A DNA stretch of 5,059 bases, taken from NCBI GenBank assembly GCA_026415535.1, contig JAOAGX010000178.1, positions 1 through 5,059 of the forward strand, given 5' to 3'. The notes beneath the pieces are model-generated. The model worked only from the letters and a program-made list of their open reading frames with translations. It had not been told where the DNA came from and ran no database searches. Origin of the DNA: Armatimonadota bacterium (lineage in GTDB: Bacteria; Armatimonadota; UBA5829). Below, one piece after another: positions 1 through 5,059 of this stretch; the first letter of the stretch is position 1; every line of letters begins with the position of its first letter. Both the position numbers and the translations under genes were made by a program.

Positions 1-506
1 CCCTTTATCCAGGGAGCATCAACACCGGAAAAAGTCGTCGTAGCCAGCACTTTGTTCGAAGGGTCAGTGTGCATGTAGTACTGCTCAGATACCATCTTGA
101 AATCAGGAATGCCAGCGGTTATCGGGTCTTCATGGTCAATTATATTCACCTCGTATTCGAGAATGTTGCCTGGATGTGCGACCCACTGTCCGCCAACCAT
201 AAACTGGTATTCTGTGTTCTGGCGGAAGGCATCGCCCGCGCCTCCGTGCCATCCTGCGAACCCGACGCCGCTTTTAACAGCCGAAAGCAGGCCGTTAGCC
301 TGCTCTCCCGTAATCTCCCCCATCGTCCAAACGGGGATCAAGAGATCCATCGACTTGGTCTTCTCCTCGTCGGCGAAAGAGTCGAGTGTGTCAGAAATCT
401 CTACATCAAACCCTTCGGCGTCTAGTATAGACGCAGCAATTTCAGCGGTTTGTCTGGGCTCATGACCGTCCCATCCGCCCCACACGATAAGTGCTTTTTT
501 CTTCAT
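1..506 (-). CDS. ThuA-like domain protein, N-terminal part (runs off left edge)
   Basis: The minus strand is open from an ATG at 506 to the window edge, giving 168 residues starting MKKKALIVWGGWDGHEP. The N-terminal beta strand followed by WGGWDGHEP (residues 9-17), the LLIPVWTMGEIT stretch (55-66), GFAGWHGG (82-89), HPG (111-113) and the HEDPITAGIPDF segment (125-136) are what I expect of ThuA-like proteins, a branch of the class I glutamine amidotransferase-like fold. ThuA was named from rhizobial trehalose/disaccharide utilisation, but the reaction of most family members is not settled, so a sugar-related role is inference. There is no signal peptide, so it is probably cytoplasmic. Family members are usually around 210-250 residues, so roughly the last quarter is missing here. 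A Shine-Dalgarno-like GAGAGGA lies about 8 nt upstream of the ATG. It is divergent from the SpoIID-like gene, with 177 bp between starts. The gene is probably intact beyond the edge. Confidence 0.88.
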   Translation of the reverse strand, partial: MKKKALIVWGGWDGHEPRQTAEIAASILDAEGFDVEISDTLDSFADEEKTKSMDLLIPVWTMGEITGEQANGLLSAVKSGVGFAGWHGGAGDAFRQNTEYQFMVGGQWVAHPGNILEYEVNIIDHEDPITAGIPDFKMVSEQYYMHTDPSNKVLATTTFSGVDAPWIK

Positions 507-542
507 TATCAGAATCCTCTCTAGCTGAAAACGAACTTGCCC

Positions 543-567
543 TACCAAGCGGAGGCAGGTACCAAGC
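543..567. repeat. 8-bp direct repeat TACCAAGC in the divergent promoter region
   Basis: TACCAAGC occurs at 543-550 and again at 560-567, 17 bp start to start. It lies around the predicted transcription start of the ThuA-like gene, where paired regulator half-sites would be plausible. The repeat itself is certain; a regulatory role is inference. Confidence 0.4.
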
Positions 568-570
568 AAT

Positions 571-599
571 AGGTTAGCATGCCGAAGCGGACTTTGCAA
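571..599 (-). promoter_or_regulatory. Candidate sigma70-type promoter for the ThuA-like gene
   Basis: On the minus strand TTGCAA (594-599) is followed after 17 bp by TAACCT (571-576), preceded by TGC, giving an extended -10 arrangement. The -35 matches TTGACA at four of six positions. The -10 keeps only three, though these include the key T1, A2 and T6. Transcription would begin near 564, leaving about 57 nt of leader. This is consensus matching by eye only and many such matches arise by chance. Confidence 0.28.
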
Positions 600-603
600 T
601 AAT
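574..603 (+). promoter_or_regulatory. Candidate sigma70-type promoter for the SpoIID-like gene
   Basis: On the plus strand TTAGCA (574-579) is followed after 18 bp by AATAAT (598-603), matching the -35 and -10 consensus at four and five of six positions. The start of transcription would be near 610 with a leader of about 75 nt. It overlaps the candidate minus-strand promoter almost completely, so if both are real the two genes would compete for polymerase. Assigned by eye. Confidence 0.28.
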
Positions 604-670
604 ATGCTGCGTCTTGGAACGATCAAGCGTCACTTTCTAGTTAACGCGAAGGAGTTGCCGATTTCCCGGT

Positions 671-686
671 AGGAGAACATGGTATG
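671..686 (+). promoter_or_regulatory. Ribosome binding site deciding the SpoIID-like start
   Basis: AGGAG (671-675) precedes two ATG codons. The first, at 679, is only 3 nt away and reads Met-Val-stop, with its TGA overlapping the second ATG as ATGA. The second, at 684, sits at the usual 8-nt spacing and opens the long frame. The spacing and the signal peptide that follows both point to 684 as the real start. Confidence 0.75.
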
Positions 687-2030
687 AGCTCTGGGCGCGT
701 TTGGTTGGCCACTTTTCTGGTTTGGATGCTGATCGGAGTTTGTTTTAAGGGGTGGTGCGCCGCGTCGGAGCGGAATACCATCCGTGTCGGACTCCTGCGG
801 TTCTACAAGGGAGCACAGTCGGTTACACTGTCTTCCGACTCCGGCCTGACAGTTACCGACGCAACCGGACGGGAACTGATCTCATGCGAGCCGGAAGCCG
901 TGGTAGTTCTTTCCGCAGAAGGCGGAGTTTTAACAATTAGATCAGGGCTAGACGTCCTCTCGGAGGCAGGATCTTTCGTGACCGCATCTCCGCGCCGTCC
1001 AACCTCGACTGTTCGGATCGAAACACTTCGTCAGCCAGTGCGCGAGTACCGAGGAAGAATCGAGGTCAGACCCAAGGCTTGTGGACTCCTGCTTGTAAAT
1101 GTAGTTTCGGTCGAGGACTACCTGCTTGGCGTGGTTTCGGCAGAAATGCCCTCAAGCTATCCGGATGAAGCGATCAAGGCACAAGCTGTTACTGCTCGCA
1201 CATACGCGCTACGTAATCGCGGCAAACACGCGTCCGACGGCTTCGACCTCTGCGACACCAGCAATTGTCAGATATACGGAGGCGTATCTGTCGAAGCCGA
1301 CCGATCCACAGCAGCAGTAAGATCAACCTTAGGGACTGTGCTTTTTCACGATGGGAGGCTTGCCCACGTGATGTATACCTCGGACTGTGGCGGAGTCACG
1401 CAAGATCCCTCCGAAATGCGCCCGAATAGCAAGTTTCCTTATCTGCGAAGCGTCACCGAACCACCGGAGATGCCTCAATCCTCCTGGGAAGCTTTGTTTA
1501 CTCTCCAGGATGTGCGCGACAAGCTAATCGCGGCCGGCGTGAAGCAAGCTGCCGGACTAACCGGTATTCGCGCGAGCAAGCTCGGGGCGTCGGGACGCGT
1601 GCTCGAATTCGAGATTACTACCGATTCGGGCGCGACAAGCATAAGCGGGACAAAGCTCCGGTCAGCTCTCGGCGTAAACGTTATCAAGAGCCTCCTGCTC
1701 TCTGTCGAGAAAACACTGGGAGGCACAATACTCTTTCGAGGTAAAGGATCGGGACATGGTATAGGACTATGCCAGGTCGGTGCAAAATGGTTTGCGTCTC
1801 CGCCACGAAATTGGAATTACACTCAGATACTAGCCTACTACTTTCCCGGCACAGAGATCGTTGTATTGCAGCCGTACGACTCATCGGCCCGAACCACGCG
1901 AACATCCGATCAGTTTGTCTGCCCCGAGCGAAAAGTGGAGACCAAATCTGTACCGCCCGGGCCAGCCGAGTCAGGTGATAGGGTCGGAATCGAGCTGGAG
2001 CTTCGTCTGAATGCGCCTCGAGGGCTTTGA
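684..2030 (+). CDS. SpoIID/LytB-domain protein, probable secreted peptidoglycan lytic transglycosylase
   Basis: This 448-residue protein starts with a signal-type hydrophobic segment (about residues 7-23) and a plausible cleavage site near CAA|S at 25-28, so it should be exported. A beta-rich region (about 32-120) leads into the SpoIID domain. That domain shows VSVEDYLLGVVSAEMP (141-156), the QAVTARTYA helix (167-175), CDTSNCQIYGG (190-200), a CGG segment (235-237), and the C-terminal signatures GKGSGHGIGLCQVGAKWF (353-370) and ILAYYFPGTEI (382-392). Glu154 aligns with the catalytic Glu88 of Bacillus subtilis SpoIID, which cleaves denuded glycan strands. Cys190 and Cys195 fall where clostridial SpoIID has metal-binding Cys/His residues, a tentative match. 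No endospore genes are visible, so a general wall-remodelling role is more likely than sporulation. About 55 residues after the domain have no recognisable fold. It stands alone on its strand, divergent from the ThuA-like gene and convergent with rsmI. Confidence 0.93.
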   Translation: MSSGRVWLATFLVWMLIGVCFKGWCAASERNTIRVGLLRFYKGAQSVTLSSDSGLTVTDATGRELISCEPEAVVVLSAEGGVLTIRSGLDVLSEAGSFVTASPRRPTSTVRIETLRQPVREYRGRIEVRPKACGLLLVNVVSVEDYLLGVVSAEMPSSYPDEAIKAQAVTARTYALRNRGKHASDGFDLCDTSNCQIYGGVSVEADRSTAAVRSTLGTVLFHDGRLAHVMYTSDCGGVTQDPSEMRPNSKFPYLRSVTEPPEMPQSSWEALFTLQDVRDKLIAAGVKQAAGLTGIRASKLGASGRVLEFEITTDSGATSISGTKLRSALGVNVIKSLLLSVEKTLGGTILFRGKGSGHGIGLCQVGAKWFASPPRNWNYTQILAYYFPGTEIVVLQPYDSSARTTRTSDQFVCPERKVETKSVPPGPAESGDRVGIELELRLNAPRGL

Positions 2031-2042
2031 TTGCACCTCGAG
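2012..2042. repeat. Imperfect 11-bp direct repeat spanning the SpoIID-like stop codon
   Basis: TGCGCCTCGAG (2012-2022) and TGCACCTCGAG (2032-2042) differ at one base and are exactly 20 bp apart, bracketing the TGA stop at 2028-2030. The second copy runs into the repeat remnant that starts at 2040. It could be a footprint of a small duplication, or chance. Confidence 0.35.
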
Positions 2043-2066
2043 ATTATTCGATTCGCTCAGAATGAC
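2040..2066. repeat. Degenerate copy of a widespread intergenic repeat (TTCGCTCAGAATGAC core)
   Basis: The 27 bp contain TTCGCTCAGAATGAC at the right end, preceded by GAGATTATTCGA. I recognise this as close to a short sequence, typically GAGATTCTTCGCTTCGC followed by TCAGAATGAC, seen between genes in many unrelated environmental bacterial genomes. Only two positions (2046 and 2051) differ from that form. It lies 10 bp after the SpoIID-like stop in the tail-to-tail gap with rsmI, the usual sort of location. The comparison form is recalled from memory. The function of the element is unknown to me. Confidence 0.55.
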
Positions 2067-2199
2067 GATAGGTAGCTTTGTGATCGCAAATTATGCCGCG
2101 CTCATAATCATATAACAGACGCTAGGTTGGCACTTTAAGTTAGCGACTCCCGTAATGCGGCGCAACACACTGCCACTGAAGGACCTGAGATCCGCGACA

Positions 2200-3084
2200 C
2201 TAATCGGACCGCTGCTTCTGTGAGTAACGGCCTTCAGACCCGATCTCCCTTCTGAGCCTGAGCGCTGCGGCGTAAACTTCGCGCCGGGGCAAACCGAGTT
2301 CTTGCGCGCATCGCCGAACGGCGTCTCGGTCCGAAAGGCCGGACCTGATCAGCTCGACCAACCGCGCATCGAGATCGACCTTGGGCTGTTCAACCTCTTT
2401 CACCTGGTCTGGCGGGCAACCGGCTATCACCAAGACAATCTCTCCCTTAACCTCCCCTTTCCCGAAGTGTTCGATCGCCTCGGCAGCAGTCCCTCGAAAG
2501 ACTTCCTCAAACATCTTGGTCGCCTCGCGAACAACCGCAACTTGCCTGTCACCAAGTTCGTCGCTAACAGATTCTAGCGTCTCGATCAGTCTGGTTGGAG
2601 CAACGTAAAGGCACGTCGTGCGCCTGTCGAACTTGATAGATCGAAAGAACTTACGCCTCTCACCCGCCTCGCGCGATGGCCATCCGTCAAATGCAAATCG
2701 TGAAGTCGGAAGTCCCGAGAGAACCAAGGCCGTTATGATCGCCGATGGCCCCGGAATTGCCTCGACCTTGAACCCCGCGTCAATCACAAGCTTGACAAGT
2801 TCTTCTCCGGGGTCTGATATCCCAGGCGTTCCAGCATCTGAAACCAGAGCGACGTTCTTGCCCTCTTCCAGTGCAGCGACGATTTTCTCGGTTTGGGTGA
2901 GCTTGCTGCGGACGTGGTAGGAGATCATAGGGGTATAAATCTCATATCGGTTCAGGAGCTTGCGCGTAACCCGCGTATCCTCGGCGGCGATGAGATCGAC
3001 CTCCTTAAGGATGCGAAGAGCGCGAAGTGTGATATCCTCAAGGTTTCCGATCGGCGTGGCTACTATGTAGAGCACACCCGCCAT
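2200..3084 (-). CDS. rsmI: 16S rRNA (cytidine-1402 2'-O)-methyltransferase RsmI
   Basis: RsmI uses S-adenosylmethionine to 2'-O-methylate C1402 in the 16S rRNA decoding centre, in the cytoplasm. The tetrapyrrole methylase-type fold is clear: GVLYIVATPIGNLEDITLRA (3-22), EDTRVTRKLL (35-44), VSDAGTPGISDPGEELV (81-97), IPGPSAIITAL (110-120), GDRQVAVVREATK (178-190), GEIVLVI (214-220), and a C-terminal helical region (about 240-279) like the family's HTH-type tail. The 294-residue length is normal. I start at the ATG at 3084 because family members begin just before LYIVATPIGNL. The frame can be extended to a TTG at 3132, but those 16 residues come from tandem repeats and resemble no family sequence. 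Neither start has a good Shine-Dalgarno. Odd points: the family's YESxHR-type motif reads YVAPTR (160-165), and the GFLP motif reads GWP (134-136). It lies downstream of the SurA-like gene, 173 bp away. Confidence 0.93.
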   Translation of the reverse strand: MAGVLYIVATPIGNLEDITLRALRILKEVDLIAAEDTRVTRKLLNRYEIYTPMISYHVRSKLTQTEKIVAALEEGKNVALVSDAGTPGISDPGEELVKLVIDAGFKVEAIPGPSAIITALVLSGLPTSRFAFDGWPSREAGERRKFFRSIKFDRRTTCLYVAPTRLIETLESVSDELGDRQVAVVREATKMFEEVFRGTAAEAIEHFGKGEVKGEIVLVIAGCPPDQVKEVEQPKVDLDARLVELIRSGLSDRDAVRRCAQELGLPRREVYAAALRLRREIGSEGRYSQKQRSD

Positions 3085-3107
3085 AGTAGTAGTGAAAGTT
3101 GAAAGTT
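3085..3107. repeat. Short tandem repeats abutting the rsmI start codon
   Basis: Immediately upstream of the rsmI ATG are three copies of AGT (3085-3093, ACT on the coding strand) and two copies of GAAAGTT (3094-3107, AACTTTC on the coding strand). They occupy the place where a Shine-Dalgarno should be, leaving a pyrimidine-rich leader with no AGGAG-like element. Initiation may not depend on anti-SD pairing, which is inference. Confidence 0.6.
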
Positions 3108-3143
3108 GAGAAATAAAGTGCGCTAACGCCAACCGTGGGTGCC

Positions 3144-3162
3144 CTGGATAATTTTTATCCAG
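3144..3162. promoter_or_regulatory. Perfect palindrome CTGGATAA-3-TTATCCAG, possible operator upstream of rsmI
   Basis: CTGGATAA (3144-3151) and TTATCCAG (3155-3162) are perfect inverted arms of 8 bp separated by TTT. It lies 59 bp upstream of the rsmI ATG. No T-run follows on either strand, so it is not a standard intrinsic terminator. Its size and AT-rich centre suit a dimeric repressor site, or a small hairpin in the rsmI leader. No confident promoter could be placed around it. Confidence 0.4.
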
Positions 3163-3211
3163 AACTAGCCTTACGGCGCCTAGGTCCCAAACGAACGTCT
3201 TCAGTGTCTAG

Positions 3212-3232
3212 GGCTAACAAGAGACTTTAGCC
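3212..3232 (-). terminator. Weak hairpin downstream of the SurA-like gene
   Basis: GGCTAA (3212-3217) and TTAGCC (3227-3232) are perfect 6-bp arms around a 9-nt loop, starting 25 nt after the SurA-like stop codon. No U-tract follows, so termination would be inefficient or absent and read-through into rsmI is possible. It may instead be a transcript-end-stabilising or chance hairpin. Confidence 0.22.
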
Positions 3233-3257
3233 TTCCAATTCAAACATCTGCCTTTAA

Positions 3258-4853
3258 CTATTCTCCCGGAACCGGAGTAGGCGGCATTCCTCCACCGGGA
3301 ACCGTCCTTCTGCCAGCCCTCCTTTGCGTTTCCTCGAACTGCTTCCGGCGAAGCTCAAAATCGGCCAGCCACTTGTTCTCAGCCGCAACCAAGTCCGGCC
3401 TCTTGAGCTGCTGAAACTTCATTACAAGCTGGTGGTGAACTCCAGGATCGTTCATCGCGACCTCGCTGGCGATCTTATACTGAGCTATAGCACGCTCCTT
3501 GTCGCCCTTCTTGATAAACATGTCGCCCAACAGCAGTCTAAGGTCCGCACCTTCCTGAGTTGCATTTTCCCCTTCCAACATCGGGTAAAGGAGCCGAATT
3601 GATTCATCAACCCTGCCTTCCTCAAAAAGAAGCTGGGCTAGCTTGGCTACAACAATTGGATTGTCGCGCTCCGCCCTGACCCTCATAAAAGCATTGATCG
3701 CCGCTTTTCTCAGGCGCTTATACTCAGCCTGATTTCCCATAGCTCGCTGCGCCTGGAGGAGATGCCAATAACCCAGAATTTCCGGATCGAGCACTTGCAC
3801 CTTCTGATTTTGTGATATCCGGCGTTGCAGCTCCTGACTCGCTTCCATCTGGCGCATCTGCTCGATCTGTCTGCGGCGCTCGTCCTTGGCTTTCTTGTCC
3901 AGTTTGGCCGGCAGCTTCGATTCCACGCTTTCAAGCTTGACAATCAAAATCCCGAAGCTAGTCTCAACTGGAGAGCTAACCTCGCCGGGCTTCATCTTGC
4001 TTAACGCCTCCAGTATTTCCTGCGGATACCCGAACGAGGCTTCAAAGGTAAGATTGACTATTTCGCCCGCTGTTGTCATCTGGCCTGGTGCGTTCTCACG
4101 TGCAAGCTTGGCAAAATCAGCGCCCGATCGTGCTGCGGTGACAATTTTTTCCGCTTTGTTCATCAACTGCTCTGGCGGTAATTTACCGCTGGGCAAGAAT
4201 ATCTGGCGAATTTTGTAGACGTTGTAACTTGCGATAACGTCGGCGTCGGTAACCGGCTTGACCAGCTTGCGCATAACACCCTGAGCAGCAAGCATAGCTC
4301 TAACCTGGCTTTCCGGATACTTCCTCCTGGCAAACTCCTCCTGCTGTGCAAGCGACGAATCCGCCGCCGCCAGTGCGCTGCGATACTCGGCGTCCTCTCT
4401 CGGATCAATGGCTGAGCGTTTGCGGCTGAGTTTGCCCAGGACAGCCTCGCGATTTGCCTTCAACTCTTTGGTAACGTACTTGTTGATTTCAGCTTCCACT
4501 CGTTCATCGCTGATATCTACTCCCATCTTCTGAGCTACGTTCAACAGCGCAATGCTATCAACCAGCCTCTGAAACTCCTGCGCCCGCAAATCGGCGTAGG
4601 CCAGCGGCGAACGTATGCCCTGCGATTTTGCGCGTTCCCAGGCCTGATCCCAAGCAGCTTCGAACTCCTGCCGAGTAACCTCGACGCCATTGACCTTCGC
4701 AATAACACCCTCGCCGTGTTCGCCTTCGGGCCCTCGGTGCGAGGGTGCAGTGCCGAAACTCCAGATCGCACCGATAAGAAACACCAGTGCTATAAGGAAT
4801 AGGATCGGCTTGAGGTACTTGCCGAACTCTGTTCTCATTTTGTAGATGCTCAT
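3258..4853 (-). CDS. Membrane-anchored SurA/parvulin-like peptidyl-prolyl isomerase-family chaperone with C-terminal TPRs
   Basis: This 531-residue protein has a short basic N-terminus, one membrane segment (about 16-33) and then an exported body, so it is probably an anchored extracytoplasmic folding factor. A SurA-type N-terminal helical domain (about 48-210) contains IAKVNGVEVTRQEFEAAW (51-68) and the characteristic REDAEYRSA-to-MRKLVKP helices. A parvulin-like domain (about 213-310) is recognisable from IRQIFLPSGKLPPEQ, GADFAKLAREN, MKPGEVSSPVETSFG and ILIVKLE. A charged, possibly coiled-coil linker (317-350) leads to about four TPR-like helical hairpins (355-500), the clearest being LRLLLGDMFIKKGDKERAIAQY (438-459). 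The tail is Gly/Pro-rich. The His residues usual in parvulins are Gln217 and Leu303 here, so prolyl isomerase activity is doubtful. The ATG at 4853 has an excellent GGAGG (4861-4865) 7 nt upstream. It follows the TIM-barrel gene by 30 bp. Confidence 0.87.
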   Translation of the reverse strand: MSIYKMRTEFGKYLKPILFLIALVFLIGAIWSFGTAPSHRGPEGEHGEGVIAKVNGVEVTRQEFEAAWDQAWERAKSQGIRSPLAYADLRAQEFQRLVDSIALLNVAQKMGVDISDERVEAEINKYVTKELKANREAVLGKLSRKRSAIDPREDAEYRSALAAADSSLAQQEEFARRKYPESQVRAMLAAQGVMRKLVKPVTDADVIASYNVYKIRQIFLPSGKLPPEQLMNKAEKIVTAARSGADFAKLARENAPGQMTTAGEIVNLTFEASFGYPQEILEALSKMKPGEVSSPVETSFGILIVKLESVESKLPAKLDKKAKDERRRQIEQMRQMEASQELQRRISQNQKVQVLDPEILGYWHLLQAQRAMGNQAEYKRLRKAAINAFMRVRAERDNPIVVAKLAQLLFEEGRVDESIRLLYPMLEGENATQEGADLRLLLGDMFIKKGDKERAIAQYKIASEVAMNDPGVHHQLVMKFQQLKRPDLVAAENKWLADFELRRKQFEETQRRAGRRTVPGGGMPPTPVPGE

Positions 4854-4883
4854 ATATATTCCTCCGACGCCCGCGATAGTGGG

Positions 4884-5059
4884 CTACGAGCGTGTGTCCT
4901 CCAGTAGCTTATATAGAGCCTGCAGACAGAGCCTAGATCCCTGCTCCGGCGTACCCCCGAAAGGACGATAATGGGTCTCCAATGATATACACCCGGCGTA
5001 GCCATCCGACTTTAGCGCCGCGATTTGATCAGGATAGTTTACCTCGCCTTCCCCAACCA
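4884..5059 (-). CDS. Sugar phosphate isomerase/epimerase-type TIM-barrel protein, C-terminal fragment (runs off right edge)
   Basis: The minus strand is open from the right edge to a TAG at 4884-4886, giving the last 57 residues. They read VGEGEVNYPDQIAALKSDGY, then GCISLETHYRPFGG, then a helical end ALYKLLEDTRS. The G-x-G-E-V-(D/N)-Y-x-x-x-x-x-x-L-K-x-D-G-Y-x-G segment followed by a strand carrying SLETHY is the usual C-terminus of xylose-isomerase-like (AP endonuclease 2-type) TIM barrels. In those proteins the Glu of this last strand commonly binds the catalytic metal. The substrate cannot be told from this fragment; related proteins act on sugars, sugar phosphates, hydroxypyruvate or inositol derivatives. 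A full-length member would be about 260-300 residues, so roughly four fifths lies outside. It is the upstream partner of the SurA-like gene, probably cotranscribed. Confidence 0.8.
   Translation of the reverse strand, partial: VGEGEVNYPDQIAALKSDGYAGCISLETHYRPFGGTPEQGSRLCLQALYKLLEDTRS

Noticed and set aside
69..465. Two plus-strand open frames of about 120 codons over the left edge.
   Set aside because: They lie antisense to the ThuA-like gene, whose minus-strand translation has clear family motifs; neither plus-strand product resembles a known protein.
684..2030. SpoIID-like gene as evidence that the organism forms endospores.
   Set aside because: SpoIID/LytB domains occur in many non-sporulating phyla and no other sporulation gene is present in the window.
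2090..2108. ATTATG/CATAAT hairpin between the converging SpoIID-like and rsmI genes as a bidirectional terminator.
   Set aside because: The stem is 6 bp and mostly AT, with no T-run on either side, so it is too weak to call.
3085..3132. An N-terminal extension of RsmI from a TTG at 3132.
   Set aside because: It has no ribosome binding site, its sequence comes from tandem repeats, and family members start at the position matching the ATG at 3084.
4869..4884. GCCC/GGGC hairpin between the TIM-barrel stop codon and the SurA-like ribosome binding site.
   Set aside because: There are only four clean pairs before a mismatch in the RNA, easily expected by chance.
1..5059. A defence, mobile or otherwise novel multi-gene system.
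   Set aside because: All five genes belong to recognisable families with housekeeping, envelope or sugar-related roles; there is no transposase, integrase, tRNA, toxin-antitoxin pair or CRISPR-type repeat.

Overview
The window carries five protein genes and no RNA genes, mobile elements or CRISPR. Four genes are on the minus strand and one, the SpoIID-like gene, is on the plus strand. Base composition and codon use look uniform and of moderate GC, with no obvious sign of a recently acquired island. The gene mix is a ThuA-like protein, a sugar phosphate isomerase/epimerase-type TIM barrel, a SpoIID/LytB-domain protein with a signal peptide, a membrane-anchored SurA-like chaperone and RsmI. Such a mix fits a free-living environmental bacterium from a lineage such as Armatimonadota, Chloroflexota or Planctomycetota. 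This placement is an impression from gene content, not a phylogenetic result. The SpoIID-like gene alone does not imply sporulation, since SpoIID/LytB domains occur widely in non-sporulating bacteria.

Layout from left to right: the first 168 residues of a ThuA-like protein (minus, runs off the left edge); a 177-bp divergent intergenic region with candidate overlapping promoters and an 8-bp direct repeat; a complete 448-residue SpoIID/LytB-domain protein (plus); a 169-bp tail-to-tail gap holding a degenerate copy of what looks like a widespread intergenic repeat; rsmI (minus), 294 residues if started at the family-consistent ATG; a 173-bp gap with short tandem repeats and a perfect 8-bp-arm palindrome; a complete 531-residue SurA/parvulin-like protein fused to a TPR tail (minus); and 30 bp further upstream the last 57 residues of a TIM-barrel isomerase/epimerase (minus, runs off the right edge).

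The TIM-barrel gene and the SurA-like gene are close enough to be cotranscribed, and rsmI may follow on the same transcript. Functionally the set is mixed: carbohydrate-related proteins at both edges, two envelope proteins (peptidoglycan remodelling and secreted-protein folding), and one ribosomal RNA modification enzyme. I see no evidence for a defence or otherwise novel multi-gene system. The most interesting signals are the parvulin-like domain that has lost its usual active-site residues, atypical motifs in RsmI, the intergenic repeat remnant, and the palindrome upstream of rsmI.
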